Shown here: one piece after another, positions 51,367 through 60,513 of the stretch
Numbering within the stretch: position 1 is the stretch's first letter
Layout of the letters: the number at the start of each line of letters is the position of its first letter
From: Bacterioplanoides sp965219715
GTDB lineage: Bacteria > Pseudomonadota > Gammaproteobacteria > Pseudomonadales > Oceanobacteraceae
Length of the DNA stretch: 64,000 nt
Direction: 5' to 3'
Assembly (NCBI RefSeq): GCF_965219715.1
Contig: NZ_OZ244785.1
Span: 1,240,001-1,304,000 of the forward strand
Program-made: the position numbers and the translations under genes
The notes under the pieces: model-generated
Database searches by the model: none
What the model was told of the DNA's origin: nothing
What the model saw: the letters and a program-made list of their open reading frames with translations, nothing else

Positions 51367-52017
51367 TCAATTATTCAGGTGCGATAAAACATAAGCGTGC
51401 AGTGTAATTCGGTCTGAATCGCTCATATCGGTAAACTGAACCCCAACAGAGACAGTTTTTTCTTCAACATTCACCGATCGCGTCATCGCAACCAGAGTGA
51501 TAATGCGGTCAATGCCACTGACAGTCAGCTGTGCGGTTATCTTAAGCTCCTGCCCCTCCTCAACCGGTAGCGACGGACACTCTAAACGCGCCCCTCCTAA
51601 ACTGAGGTCAGTAATTTTTGCGGATGTCTTTTTCGCTGAGTCTGCACCGTACAACACTGAGCAAATCAGCTTCACCTTTGCCCGCACCGAGCTGCGTACT
51701 TCGCCCAATACCAGCTCTTTTGGCATTGCCAGATGCAAATGGGCAAAAGGCGCCCGCGAGACATGCACAATTTCGGTTTTAAATGCACAGGCACTGTTAA
51801 TCTGAGTAGCAAAGAAACGAACGGCCAGCGGCATGCCATTTTTTAATGACAGCGGCGAACCGTTTTTAACCGGCGTGGAAACGATAATTGAGCGACCCGG
51901 CATATATCCAACCAGCAATGCGCGATCGCGTTCATTAGAATAACCTTCGAACTCAAGTTGCAGCGCCTGTCCCGGCACCAGTTTCAGATCTTCAAAACGT
52001 TGAGGCTTGCCATCCAT
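51367..52017 (-). CDS. YcgR-like PilZ protein
   Basis: 216 residues. An N-terminal YcgR-N-like beta domain at about 10-100 (GQALQLEFEGYSNERDRALLVGYMPGRSIIVSTP) is followed by PilZ at about 105-210. c-di-GMP contacts are RSSVR (RxxxR) and DLSLGGAR (DxSxxG). In other bacteria such proteins brake the flagellar motor or alter export. It is the upstream partner of the GGDEF-EAL gene, in one operon, so local c-di-GMP signalling is likely (inference). Confidence 0.88.
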   Translation of the reverse strand: MDGKPQRFEDLKLVPGQALQLEFEGYSNERDRALLVGYMPGRSIIVSTPVKNGSPLSLKNGMPLAVRFFATQINSACAFKTEIVHVSRAPFAHLHLAMPKELVLGEVRSSVRAKVKLICSVLYGADSAKKTSAKITDLSLGGARLECPSLPVEEGQELKITAQLTVSGIDRIITLVAMTRSVNVEEKTVSVGVQFTDMSDSDRITLHAYVLSHLNN

Positions 52018-52123
52018 ATCGCAAATACTTATGAATCGGATTAAAACTTAACATTCAGTAAGTGTAGACCAGAATCCACCAAGATCTTGATAATTAAAGT
52101 AATAGCCTTAAAAAACTGACAAA

Positions 52124-52151
52124 TCGGGCGATTAATCATTTACTCGCCCGA
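52124..52151. repeat. Inverted repeat in the gap between YcgR-like and DUF3820 genes
   Basis: TCGGGCGA (52124-52131) and TCGCCCGA (52144-52151) pair over 8 bases around a 12-base AT-rich spacer. The gap lies between divergent genes, so an operator is more likely than a terminator. Confidence 0.45.
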
Positions 52152-52214
52152 AAACTTGCCAAGTCATTGAGTTCTGGGGAATATCATCAAATTGAATAAA
52201 TTTGGCTTTTCTTC

Positions 52215-52487
52215 ATGTTTGATAAAAAAGATCTGGTTGCCCTGATTACTACCACCATGCCGTATGGGAAATATCAGGGGCGTGTCATTATCGATATACC
52301 GGAAGAATATTTATTGTGGATGACCAAACAAGGTATGCCTGACGGAAGGCTGGGGTTTTTATTAAGCCTGGCACTGGAAATTCGTATCAATGGCCTTGAA
52401 GGAATTCTCACACCACTGCGTCAGGACCCGGCGGTGCAGAAATTGGTAAAAGCATCACAAACGCCGTCATCAAGCACCCGACATTAA
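52215..52487 (+). CDS. DUF3820 family small protein
   Basis: 90 residues. DUF3820 (formerly described as a putative quorum-sensing-regulated virulence factor). Family pattern: TTMPYGKYQGRVIIDIPEEYLLWM followed by a short helix LGFLLSLALEIRINGL. The fold is thought to be nucleotide- or exonuclease-subunit-like; the function is unknown. It starts at ATG 52215 with a weak ribosome-binding site. The amidotransferase gene follows. Confidence 0.88.
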   Translation: MFDKKDLVALITTTMPYGKYQGRVIIDIPEEYLLWMTKQGMPDGRLGFLLSLALEIRINGLEGILTPLRQDPAVQKLVKASQTPSSSTRH

Positions 52488-52523
52488 TACCATTTGTTAG
52501 CGAATAACCAACGGAGAAAAAAG

Positions 52524-53225
52524 ATGAAACGCCTTGGGATATTAGAGACCGACACCCTGTACGACGATCTGCTGGAGGATTATCAGTCATACGGCAAAAT
52601 GTTTCAGCGCTTCTTTGGCTCTCTCGGCAGCCATCTGCAGTATCGTTTTTATGACGTGCAAAACGGCGAATTACCAGCCCCAGGTGAATGCGACGCTTAT
52701 TTGATTACCGGATCCAAAGCCGGTGTTTACGACCAGCTTGATTGGATTCAGCCACTTTCCGAATGGATTTCAGCGGCGCACCAAAGGCAAGAGAAAATCG
52801 CCGGAATTTGTTTTGGCCATCAGATTCTGGCCCACAGCCTCGGAGGTTTTGCCGGAAAGAGTCATAAAGGTTGGGGAATTGGCGTACACACCACCAAGGT
52901 AATCAATCACCCGGGTTGGCTGAATGATGATTTATCTCATGTTCGACTGATCTACAGCCATCAGGATCAGGTTGAAACATTGCCGGCGCAGGCAAAGCTG
53001 CTGGCATCAAGTGAGTTCTGTGAAAATGCTGCCTTCTATATTGATCAGCGCGTGCTTGCGTTTCAGGGGCATCCAGAGTTCGACGCAGAATACCTGTCGC
53101 GCTTATTACCACGTCGACAAGATAAGATTGGTGAACCGACGTATCAACAGGGAATGAATACGCTGGAGCAACCAACGGATGCGGAGCGAATTGGTCGTTG
53201 GATACTGGAATTTTTCCAGCTATAA
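52524..53225 (+). CDS. Class I glutamine amidotransferase-like protein
   Basis: 233 residues from ATG 52524, preceded by GGAG; the frame extends to 52494 without support. GATase1 domain with nucleophile Cys96 in AGICFGHQILAHSLGG and catalytic-type His/Glu in AFQGHPEFDAEY. Stand-alone members of this group (GMP-synthase-like) include gamma-glutamyl-peptide and polyamine hydrolases. There is no synthetase domain. The substrate is unknown. Confidence 0.9.
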   Translation: MKRLGILETDTLYDDLLEDYQSYGKMFQRFFGSLGSHLQYRFYDVQNGELPAPGECDAYLITGSKAGVYDQLDWIQPLSEWISAAHQRQEKIAGICFGHQILAHSLGGFAGKSHKGWGIGVHTTKVINHPGWLNDDLSHVRLIYSHQDQVETLPAQAKLLASSEFCENAAFYIDQRVLAFQGHPEFDAEYLSRLLPRRQDKIGEPTYQQGMNTLEQPTDAERIGRWILEFFQL

Positions 53226-53249
53226 ACAGTAATAGGCACTAGTACATTG

Positions 53250-53492
53250 CTACAAAAACTTCCTGACATACCAACAGCTGGCCTGTCGTTCATAACCCTG
53301 CTCTTTCGCCCAGGTTATTCCCTGCTCAACCAGGATTTCTGCCAAGCCCTGCCCTCTTAAGCGGAATGGTACATAGGTGTGGGTAAAATCAATCTGGTCA
53401 CCGTTGAGTGTGTAATCAAGTACACACTCGTTGCCATCTTTTATAAGAACAAATCGTTTTGCATCCGGTTGATGCTGAATTTCATATTCCAT
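53250..53492 (-). CDS. Small GNAT-like N-acetyltransferase
   Basis: 80 residues. Minimal GCN5-like fold (Gcn5-related, YidJ/YjdJ type): DFTHTYVPFRLRGQGLAEILVEQGITWAKEQGY has the acetyl-CoA loop RxRGQGLA. The C-terminus ASCWYVRKFL is characteristic of these short forms. No strong ribosome-binding site precedes ATG 53492. It follows the DUF3301 gene by 14 bases. Confidence 0.88.
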   Translation of the reverse strand: MEYEIQHQPDAKRFVLIKDGNECVLDYTLNGDQIDFTHTYVPFRLRGQGLAEILVEQGITWAKEQGYERQASCWYVRKFL

Positions 53493-53506
53493 TGTTGGAT
53501 ATCCGG

Positions 53507-53815
53507 TTAGTGCATTCGGTGTGTATCAAGCTCAAGTTGCTCGACTCTGCGGCCAGCCAACAAAATAGAGCCAGCGTAACGCTCCTCACCCGTGGAGGAA
53601 AACTCAAAATGATAACAACGCATCAGCGCCCAACCGGCGTCTCGTTTCTTTAGCTGATAGCCGTCCAGGGTCAGGGTATCGTCTAACAACTGCAAGCCCT
53701 GCAATTCGCAATGTTTACGCACTACTTTTGATGCTAATACACGTGCCTGCTGCTGTTTATTCCAGAACAAATACATCACAGCAACGATACAAAAAAAGAA
53801 AATCCAGCCGAGCAT
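53507..53815 (-). CDS. DUF3301 family membrane protein
   Basis: 102 residues. It has an N-terminal membrane helix (WIFFFCIVAVMYLFW) and a conserved soluble part (ARVLASKVVRKHCELQGLQLLDDTL, KKRDAGWALMRCYHFEFSSTGEERYAGSILLAGRRV), which is the DUF3301 pattern. AGGAG precedes ATG 53815. Function unknown. It is in an operon with the GNAT gene. Confidence 0.88.
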   Translation of the reverse strand: MLGWIFFFCIVAVMYLFWNKQQQARVLASKVVRKHCELQGLQLLDDTLTLDGYQLKKRDAGWALMRCYHFEFSSTGEERYAGSILLAGRRVEQLELDTHRMH

Positions 53816-53999
53816 GCCCGCTCCTGTTGTGTTGATTAGTTTCTATACATGGTAGCAAACCCATCATTTCACAACCCCTGATTAGCAAGCACTTCGTTAT
53901 TGAGAATAACTCTTATCAATCACTCAAGAAAATAGTATTCTTCCCATATCAAAAGACACTTTTATCAGTAAAGACTTACTTCAACCAGGGATTGTTGTC

Positions 54000-55922
54000 A
54001 TGTTCAGATATGTCGTACTGCTGGGCTTTTTGCTTAGTTCACTGGTTTATGCTGATTCGAAACAGCCATTACCACTCTCAGTGTATGCCCAATATCCTCA
54101 GGTCAGCTCCCCCCGGCTATCACCCGACGGCGCTTTTGTTTCTTTTATCGCCGGACAACAAGGCCAACAGGTTCTTGCGGTACAACATATGGAAAACGAT
54201 CATTCAGTCGGAGTGGTTAAAACAGATAATATCGCCAGCAGACTCGACTGGTATCTCTGGGCAAATAACAACACCCTGCTATTAAGCATCTCTTACCCCT
54301 CAAATCGCAATGGTGTAGCAACGGTTGAGAAGCGATTATTCAGGCATATTATTGGTAAAGATCAGGGAGCTGTTCAGTTATTAAAACCACGTAGTTTCGA
54401 ACACCTGCCACAATTCAGTAACCGTATTATCAGTGTGCTGGCGGATGATCCGGCACATGTATTGATTCAGGCGGATTTCCGAAGTGCAAATAAACCAGCG
54501 GTGTATAAAGTCAATATTGAAACTCAGAAGAAGCGTTTAATTCAGAGCCACAAACCTTATGTGAAGCACTGGTATAGCGACCGCCAGGGAAATGTTCGTT
54601 TAGGGTTCGCAATAAAAGGAACAGAAGCCTTTTATATTTATCGCCAGGAAGAAAAGGAAGAATGGCAAATAATCTGGCCATTTAATCCACTGGAAGATCC
54701 TGATATCGACTTTGTCGGCTTCGATTCCAACCCTGATATCGGCTATATAAGAGCAGATCATCAAGGTAAATACGCACTGTTTAAAGTTAATATGAACACA
54801 GCTGAGAAGCAGCCAGAGCTGGTCTTTTCTGATCCTGAATATGACTTTGATGGCTCATTGATTTATGCAGGAGAGAACCAGCAAGTCGTGGGAATTCGCC
54901 AAAGCTCCGCTGAAAATTCCGTCATTTATTGGCACAAGCAATACAAAGGACTCCAAAATGGCCTGGATAAAGTTATTCCCGATGCCTCAAATAAAGTCAT
55001 CGCTACGTCCAGAGATCAGCGTTTCTATATTATGCGATCGGATTCCGATACCAATCCGGGTCGCTACTTTATTGGTGATCGTCAAAAGAAAAAAATTCAG
55101 GATTTCGCCTCGCGCCATCCACAAATTAATAAAACGAATTATGCGGGCAAACATCATGTCCGTTTTAAGGCGCGCGATGGCCTGAATATTGAGGCCTATG
55201 TTACCCGCCCTATTAACACCCAGCCTGACCAGCGTTTGCCTGCAGTGGTGCTACCCCATGGCGGCCCCATGTCCCGAGACTATTCAGGCTACGATTATTG
55301 GTCTGAAATGCTTGCCAGCCGCGGGTATATCGTTATTCAGCCAAATTTTCGTGGTTCTTCTGGTTATGGCTTTGATTTCGAACGCCAGGCGATACAGGGA
55401 TGGGGCCAGGCGATGCAGGACGATTTACAGGATGCTGCTCGCTGGCTCGTAAAGCACGCCAATGCCGATAACAAACGAATTTGTATTCTCGGGGGCAGCT
55501 ACGGCGGGTATGCAGCTCTTATGGGAGCAGTAAAACACCCGGAAACCTATCGTTGTGCAATCAGTATCGCCGGGGTCTCTGATTTAGAGATGGTTTATTG
55601 GGATGCACGCAAATACACCAATAAAGAAATAGAAAGAAAACAGTTCGGCCACGATCAGAAACAACTGCAACAAGCGTCACCGGTTAACTTTGCCGAAGAT
55701 ATCGATATACCGATATTGCTTATTCACGGCGATAAAGATCGGATTGTACCAGTGAAACACAGTCGCAATATGGCAGACGAACTGGAAGATGAAGACAAGC
55801 ACGTGCGTTACCTTGAACTGGAAGGTGGCGATCATCATCTCAGTGCCGAGCAGCACCGATTAAAAACATTGCAGGAAATCGAAAGCTTCCTGGCGGAGCA
55901 ACTACAAAAACCCCGGCGCTAA
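54000..55922 (+). CDS. S9 family prolyl oligopeptidase-type peptidase
   Basis: 640 residues. A signal peptide (FRYVVLLGFLLSSLVYA) sends it to the periplasm. A beta-propeller at about 40-370 precedes an alpha/beta-hydrolase domain at about 390-635. The nucleophile is in GGSYGGYAAL, the Asp in IHGDKDRIVP and the His in GGDHHLSAE. HGGPMSRDYSGYDYW is the oxyanion region of the acylaminoacyl-peptidase/DPP-like S9C branch. AGGGA lies upstream of ATG 54000. It cleaves short peptides; the physiological substrate is unknown. Confidence 0.92.
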   Translation: MFRYVVLLGFLLSSLVYADSKQPLPLSVYAQYPQVSSPRLSPDGAFVSFIAGQQGQQVLAVQHMENDHSVGVVKTDNIASRLDWYLWANNNTLLLSISYPSNRNGVATVEKRLFRHIIGKDQGAVQLLKPRSFEHLPQFSNRIISVLADDPAHVLIQADFRSANKPAVYKVNIETQKKRLIQSHKPYVKHWYSDRQGNVRLGFAIKGTEAFYIYRQEEKEEWQIIWPFNPLEDPDIDFVGFDSNPDIGYIRADHQGKYALFKVNMNTAEKQPELVFSDPEYDFDGSLIYAGENQQVVGIRQSSAENSVIYWHKQYKGLQNGLDKVIPDASNKVIATSRDQRFYIMRSDSDTNPGRYFIGDRQKKKIQDFASRHPQINKTNYAGKHHVRFKARDGLNIEAYVTRPINTQPDQRLPAVVLPHGGPMSRDYSGYDYWSEMLASRGYIVIQPNFRGSSGYGFDFERQAIQGWGQAMQDDLQDAARWLVKHANADNKRICILGGSYGGYAALMGAVKHPETYRCAISIAGVSDLEMVYWDARKYTNKEIERKQFGHDQKQLQQASPVNFAEDIDIPILLIHGDKDRIVPVKHSRNMADELEDEDKHVRYLELEGGDHHLSAEQHRLKTLQEIESFLAEQLQKPRR

Positions 55923-55930
55923 GCCGGGGT
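55905..55930 (-). terminator. Terminator for uraA
   Basis: On the minus strand CCCCGGC and GCCGGGG form a 7-bp stem with a 5-base loop, followed by five T (plus A 55906-55910). The left part overlaps the end of the S9 peptidase gene. Confidence 0.75.
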
Positions 55931-55958
55931 CAAAATCAGAACGTTGCAGCGGTGATAA

Positions 55959-57236
55959 TTACTTCACCATATCTTCAACAATCTCTTCTTCAGCGTGCAA
56001 ATCTTCGCTTTCGTCACCCCGAGGTAAAACCAGATTCAGCACAATAGCCACTAAACCACAAAGGCTCAGACCTTCCAGACTGCCCAGCGTCATACCACCA
56101 ATACCGAACACCAGCGTGGTGGAAACAATGACCAGGTTACGCTGTTGACCCATATCGACCCGGGCTTTAACCAGAATATTCAGACCCACAGCGGCAATCG
56201 AGCCAAATAACAGAATCAGAATACCGCCCATAACCGGCGCTGGAATGGTTTGCAGGAAAGCACCAAATTTCGCAATAAATGCCAGAACAATCGCGAAGCC
56301 TGCAGCAAACGTCATAATCACCGGGTTAAAGGCTTTGGTCAGCATAACCGCGCCCGTTACTTCGGAATATGTGGTGTTTGGTGGGCCACCAAATAAGGCA
56401 GCCGTCGAGGTCGCCAGACCATCACCTAATAAGGTGCGATGCAGGCCTGGTTTTTCAACGTAGTTTTCGCCGGTAACGCTGGAAATAGCCAGTACATCAC
56501 CCACGTGTTCAATGGCTGCAACCAGTGCAACCGGCATCATCAGCATAATGGCAGCCATTTCGAATTTCGGAGTAACAAAGTCCGGTACGGCAATCCATGA
56601 ACTGTTATTAACGGCACTGAAGTCAACCATGCCCATAAACGCAGCAATGGTGTAACCAACAATAATACCCGCCAGAATCGGAACCAGTCGGAAAATACCT
56701 TTCGCCATGGTGGCCACCAGCAAAGTCACAAACAAGGCTGGCATAGATACCCAAATCGCATCCGTGTATGAGAACAACTGAGCTGACGCATCACCGGTTT
56801 TCCCCATAGCCATGTTCACTGCAATAGGTGCCAAACCTAAACCAATAATCATAATAATCGGGCCAGTCACCACAGGAGGCATAATACGGTGTAAGAAACC
56901 CGCACCACGCACGGCAACCAGAATTGCCAGAATCATGTAAGTAAAACCAGCGCAAAATAGAGCACCCATTGCCACAGCAATACCGTCATCACCATACTGC
57001 TGAATAATACCGATGATTGGTGCAATAAATACGAACGACGATGCCAGGAATACCGGCACAGAACGCTTAGTCACAAACTGGAAAACCAGCGTACCAATAC
57101 CTGCCGTAAATAACGCCACACTTGGATTTAAACCGGTAATTAATGGCATTAATACCAGAGCGCCAAATGCGACAAATAACATTTGTAAGCCGGCAACCAC
57201 CGTACGCCAGCCAGCATATGCATTCTCTTGAGACAT
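55959..57236 (-). CDS. uraA: Uracil permease
   Basis: 425 residues, NCS2/xanthine-uracil family. Polytopic inner-membrane proton symporter. Family marks are the N-terminal GLQMLFVAFGALVLMPLITGLNPSVALFTAGIGTLVFQ, ASSFVFIAPI, and FGGPPNTTYSEVTGAVMLTKAFNP. This last block contains the conserved Pro-rich substrate motif. GGGAGGTAGC precedes ATG 57236. It follows upp by 78 bases, making a salvage operon. Confidence 0.95.
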   Translation of the reverse strand: MSQENAYAGWRTVVAGLQMLFVAFGALVLMPLITGLNPSVALFTAGIGTLVFQFVTKRSVPVFLASSFVFIAPIIGIIQQYGDDGIAVAMGALFCAGFTYMILAILVAVRGAGFLHRIMPPVVTGPIIMIIGLGLAPIAVNMAMGKTGDASAQLFSYTDAIWVSMPALFVTLLVATMAKGIFRLVPILAGIIVGYTIAAFMGMVDFSAVNNSSWIAVPDFVTPKFEMAAIMLMMPVALVAAIEHVGDVLAISSVTGENYVEKPGLHRTLLGDGLATSTAALFGGPPNTTYSEVTGAVMLTKAFNPVIMTFAAGFAIVLAFIAKFGAFLQTIPAPVMGGILILLFGSIAAVGLNILVKARVDMGQQRNLVIVSTTLVFGIGGMTLGSLEGLSLCGLVAIVLNLVLPRGDESEDLHAEEEIVEDMVK

Positions 57237-57314
57237 GCTACCTCCCCTACTTTTATTTCTTTAAATTATTGCTGTAAAAATTTAACGCCGCTCTGCCAAC
57301 GCAGTTAGCTCAAA

Positions 57315-57941
57315 TTATTCAGTACCGAAAATCTTATCTCCGGCATCACCCAGGCCCGGAATGATGTAACCGTTTTCGTTCAGGTGATCGTCAACCGACG
57401 CGGTATAAATATCGACATCCGGGTGAGCTTGTTGTACCGCCTTAATGCCTTCCGGAGCAGCCACCAGAACCAACGCACGGATAGAAGTACAACCGGCTTT
57501 TTTCAGCAAATCGATGGTGGCATTCATTGAGCCACCGGTGGCCAGCATAGGGTCAACCACCAGCGACATACGCTGATCGATATCACCGGCTAATTTGTCG
57601 AAGTAACTTACCGGCTCCAGTGTTTCTTCGTCGCGGTATAAACCCACCACACTTATTTTAGCGCTTGGAACCAATTCAAGAACGCCATCCAACATTCCCA
57701 GACCAGCACGTAAAATCGGAACTACGGTGATTTTTTTACCCTTGATACGCTCAGCCTGAATATCGCCACACCAGCCATCAACGGTGTAATCTTCCAACTC
57801 AAGGTCTTTGGTTGCTTCATACGTCAGCAGGTTGCCCACTTCTCCGGCCAACTGACGGAAGCTGCGGGTGCTGATATTTTGCTGGCGCATCAGGCCAAGT
57901 TTGTGTCGAACCAGAGGGTGGCGAATTTCATGAACGCTCAT
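57315..57941 (-). CDS. upp: Uracil phosphoribosyltransferase
   Basis: 208 residues, the standard length. It makes UMP from uracil and PRPP. PRPP loop VVDPMLATGGSMNATI; the uracil site YGIP-like region is present as TEGIP-type ASVDDHLNENGYIIPGLGDAGDK. GAGGTC before ATG 57941. It is the first gene of the upp-uraA operon. Confidence 0.97.
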   Translation of the reverse strand: MSVHEIRHPLVRHKLGLMRQQNISTRSFRQLAGEVGNLLTYEATKDLELEDYTVDGWCGDIQAERIKGKKITVVPILRAGLGMLDGVLELVPSAKISVVGLYRDEETLEPVSYFDKLAGDIDQRMSLVVDPMLATGGSMNATIDLLKKAGCTSIRALVLVAAPEGIKAVQQAHPDVDIYTASVDDHLNENGYIIPGLGDAGDKIFGTE

Positions 57942-58195
57942 GAGAGACCTCGTAATAAATAAGCTGTCAGATCAGAATACAGGGCGCCGCCATAACCGCA
58001 AAAGCCAACCATTTAACGAAAAAGGTGGCATCAGGCTATGGGGTACAGTTGGCGCGCGATTTTCTCACAACTGCATCGTGAGCGCTAAGCAAAAATGTAA
58101 CCAACCGGTCAATTTGATATATTTTGCCGCTCATTCACGCTCTGTTCACTCGCAGCTATTAACAATTTGCGTATAACTACTTACCGGTATCTACG

Positions 58196-59080
58196 ATGAA
58201 ATACATTACCCCCGTGATCGCGGGTCTGGCATTGATGTTGTCATTAACCGCATTTCTGAAAAGCCAGCAGGGCCAAACCGTTACCATCGCAGCGCCTCAG
58301 ACTGAGATATCAGCTCCGATCCAACTGTTGCCGGAAGGTGATAGCCCACTTCTGAATGAATCTGAGCCCTTATCTGCTGAATTGACCGATGTGCTGCTGA
58401 AAGTCGAACAACAACTTCAACTGCAGGCACGTGAACTGGAAGCTTTACGCTCCGAGCTGGAAACGCTCAAACAAATCACACCTCCGGCAACCGACGCCGA
58501 GCGCGAATACGCTGAATTGATGCGTGACCTGCCGCCGGATTTTGAACAACGACTGAAAACCGACCCGGAGTACGCCGATCAGATGCAACGGGATTTACTC
58601 GATAAAGTCGCTGACAGCTCACTGCACGAAGACGAACGTTTGCGAGCGATACAGCAATTAATGATGGTCTCCGGCTCCGTTGGCGCCTTTAACCAGGTGC
58701 AGGACAATGCCCGGCTGAATCAGGCGATCACCCAGCTGGTCGATAATGCCAGCCAGGAATCAACCCGAATCAAAGCCCTTGAACACCTGAGCTTTCTTGG
58801 TGCAACCGATGCCCGCCACCGTGAGCGCTTCCTCGACCTGATTGAAAATGATGACAATCGTTATGTCCGTAATCTGGCATCGGATGCCTTGTCATCCATG
58901 CTCTATTCCGCCGATCTGACATATAATCAACGCTCAGGCCTGGTTCAGAAAATCAGTAATCTGATGAATAATGGTGACAGCACCACCCGGGAACTGCTGG
59001 CAGAACGCTTTGGCACACCGGAGCAGCTGCGCCAATTCGAACAACAGATTAATGAAGAAGCGCTGGATCTGCTGCAGTAA
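58196..59080 (+). CDS. Hypothetical membrane-anchored helical-repeat protein
   Basis: 294 residues, unrecognised. Residues 4-22 form a signal anchor (ITPVIAGLALMLSLTAFL). A coiled coil covers about 62-95 (LLKVEQQLQLQARELEALRSELETLK). A helical-repeat region at about 145-285, for example RIKALEHLSFLGATDARHRERFL and NRYVRNLASDALSSML, recalls HEAT-like repeats. It is probably periplasmic. It lies upstream of ppiC by 27 bases, so a role in envelope protein quality is possible but only inferred. Confidence 0.65.
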   Translation: MKYITPVIAGLALMLSLTAFLKSQQGQTVTIAAPQTEISAPIQLLPEGDSPLLNESEPLSAELTDVLLKVEQQLQLQARELEALRSELETLKQITPPATDAEREYAELMRDLPPDFEQRLKTDPEYADQMQRDLLDKVADSSLHEDERLRAIQQLMMVSGSVGAFNQVQDNARLNQAITQLVDNASQESTRIKALEHLSFLGATDARHRERFLDLIENDDNRYVRNLASDALSSMLYSADLTYNQRSGLVQKISNLMNNGDSTTRELLAERFGTPEQLRQFEQQINEEALDLLQ

Positions 59081-59107
59081 CTACCCTATTCAATTCAGGA
59101 AACCATT

Positions 59108-59386
59108 ATGCCTCGCGCCTGCGCCCGCCATATTCTGGTAAAAACCAAAGAAGAAGCCGACAAACTCAAGCAACAACTGGCCAAAGGCGCTGACTTTGCC
59201 AAACTAGCCCAGAAACATTCCACCTGCCCGTCGAAAAAGAACGGCGGCAGTCTGGGTGAATTTAACAAAGGCGATATGGTGAAAGCGTTTGATGACGTGG
59301 TATTCAAAGGCCCGCTATTGAAAGTTCAGGGGCCGGTAAAAACCAAGTTCGGCTATCATTTAATTGAAACTATTTACCGTACCTGA
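59108..59386 (+). CDS. ppiC: Parvulin-type peptidylprolyl isomerase PpiC
   Basis: 92 residues, a stand-alone cytoplasmic parvulin with no signal. ARHILVKTKEEADKLKQQL, the FAKLAQKHSTCPSKKNGGSLGEF segment and GPVKTKFGYHLIE cover the whole fold. The conserved active-site His are in the HILV and GYHLI positions. AGGAAA precedes ATG 59108. Confidence 0.94.
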   Translation: MPRACARHILVKTKEEADKLKQQLAKGADFAKLAQKHSTCPSKKNGGSLGEFNKGDMVKAFDDVVFKGPLLKVQGPVKTKFGYHLIETIYRT

Positions 59387-59464
59387 TTCTTCCCCCCGAT
59401 CCTGATAGAATCGCGCGCCCTTTTAGATTCACCTTTTTACCGACTTTACCCAGAGACTCAAACC

Positions 59465-60484
59465 ATGGCAGAACTTGGTCGTTACAACACATTAAAAGTT
59501 CAGGAGCTGGCTCCCCATGGCGCCTATCTGGATGATGAAGAAGGTGGTCAGATCCTGCTGCCTACCCGCCAGGTACCAGAAGGTACCGAGATCGGCGATG
59601 AAATTAAGGTATTTGTTTATCTCGACTCCGAAGATCGCTGGATCGCCACCTGTCAGCGCCCGCGTGTGCAACTGCATCAGGTTGCCAGCCTGGAAGTCAT
59701 CGACGTTAACCGCACGGGTGCCTTCCTCGACTGGGGCTTAGCCAAAGATCTGTTTGTGCCATTTGCTGAGCAAAAACAGCGTATGGAACAAGGCAACAGC
59801 TACCTGGTGTACGTCTTACAGGACAACACAGGCCGCTTAATCGGCAGTACCCGACTGAATCGTTACATCAGCGACGAAGCCAAATCCAACTGGCCTGGTG
59901 CACCGGCCCCTTATAGCGTTGGCGATAAGGTTAGGATGATCGTCAGCCACCGTACCGAGCTGGGTTACAAAGCCGTGGTCGATGATGAGTTCTGGGGCGT
60001 GATTCACCACGACGATATTCGTAAAGCTATTCGTCCGGGCAATAAACTCGAAGGTTACGTAAAACGCGTGCGCGACGATCATCGCCTGGATATCTCACTG
60101 GAACCGATTGGCCACGCTAAAATTGCACCACTGGCCACGCGTATTCTGAAGAAACTACAGGAAGGCGATGGCACTCTGGGCTTAAGCGATAAAAGCCCGG
60201 CGGATCTGATTGAACTGCACTTCGGTGTATCCAAGCGCGTCTTTAAAATGGCCATCGGCCAATTATTCAAAGAACGCAAAATTGTTATTGAAAGCGACCA
60301 TATTCGTCTGACCAATGACAGTGATGCAAAAAAACCGCGTCCGGCTAAGAAGCATCACCAACCAAAAACAGCCAGCAAGGCATCCGACAAACCAGTGAAC
60401 ACGGAAAAGCCGAAGGCAGAAAAATCGCGCAAGCGCTTTGTCAGTAACAAAAAATCCGGTAAAACGTTGTCTGTAAAACGATAG
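59465..60484 (+). CDS. CvfB-like S1 RNA-binding protein
   Basis: 339 residues. It has two to three S1-type OB folds at about 1-70, 70-135 and 145-215, with a winged-helix-like C-terminal segment at about 225-290 (DKSPADLIELHFGVSKRVFKMAIGQLFKERKIVI). This is the CvfB/YitL architecture. A lysine-rich tail (about 295-339) follows, longer than usual. It probably binds RNA; in Gram-positives CvfB affects virulence gene expression. It is followed by efpL after 29 bases. Confidence 0.9.
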   Translation: MAELGRYNTLKVQELAPHGAYLDDEEGGQILLPTRQVPEGTEIGDEIKVFVYLDSEDRWIATCQRPRVQLHQVASLEVIDVNRTGAFLDWGLAKDLFVPFAEQKQRMEQGNSYLVYVLQDNTGRLIGSTRLNRYISDEAKSNWPGAPAPYSVGDKVRMIVSHRTELGYKAVVDDEFWGVIHHDDIRKAIRPGNKLEGYVKRVRDDHRLDISLEPIGHAKIAPLATRILKKLQEGDGTLGLSDKSPADLIELHFGVSKRVFKMAIGQLFKERKIVIESDHIRLTNDSDAKKPRPAKKHHQPKTASKASDKPVNTEKPKAEKSRKRFVSNKKSGKTLSVKR

Positions 60485-60513
60485 CCGATTAGAAAATAGC
60501 GAAGGAAACCGAA

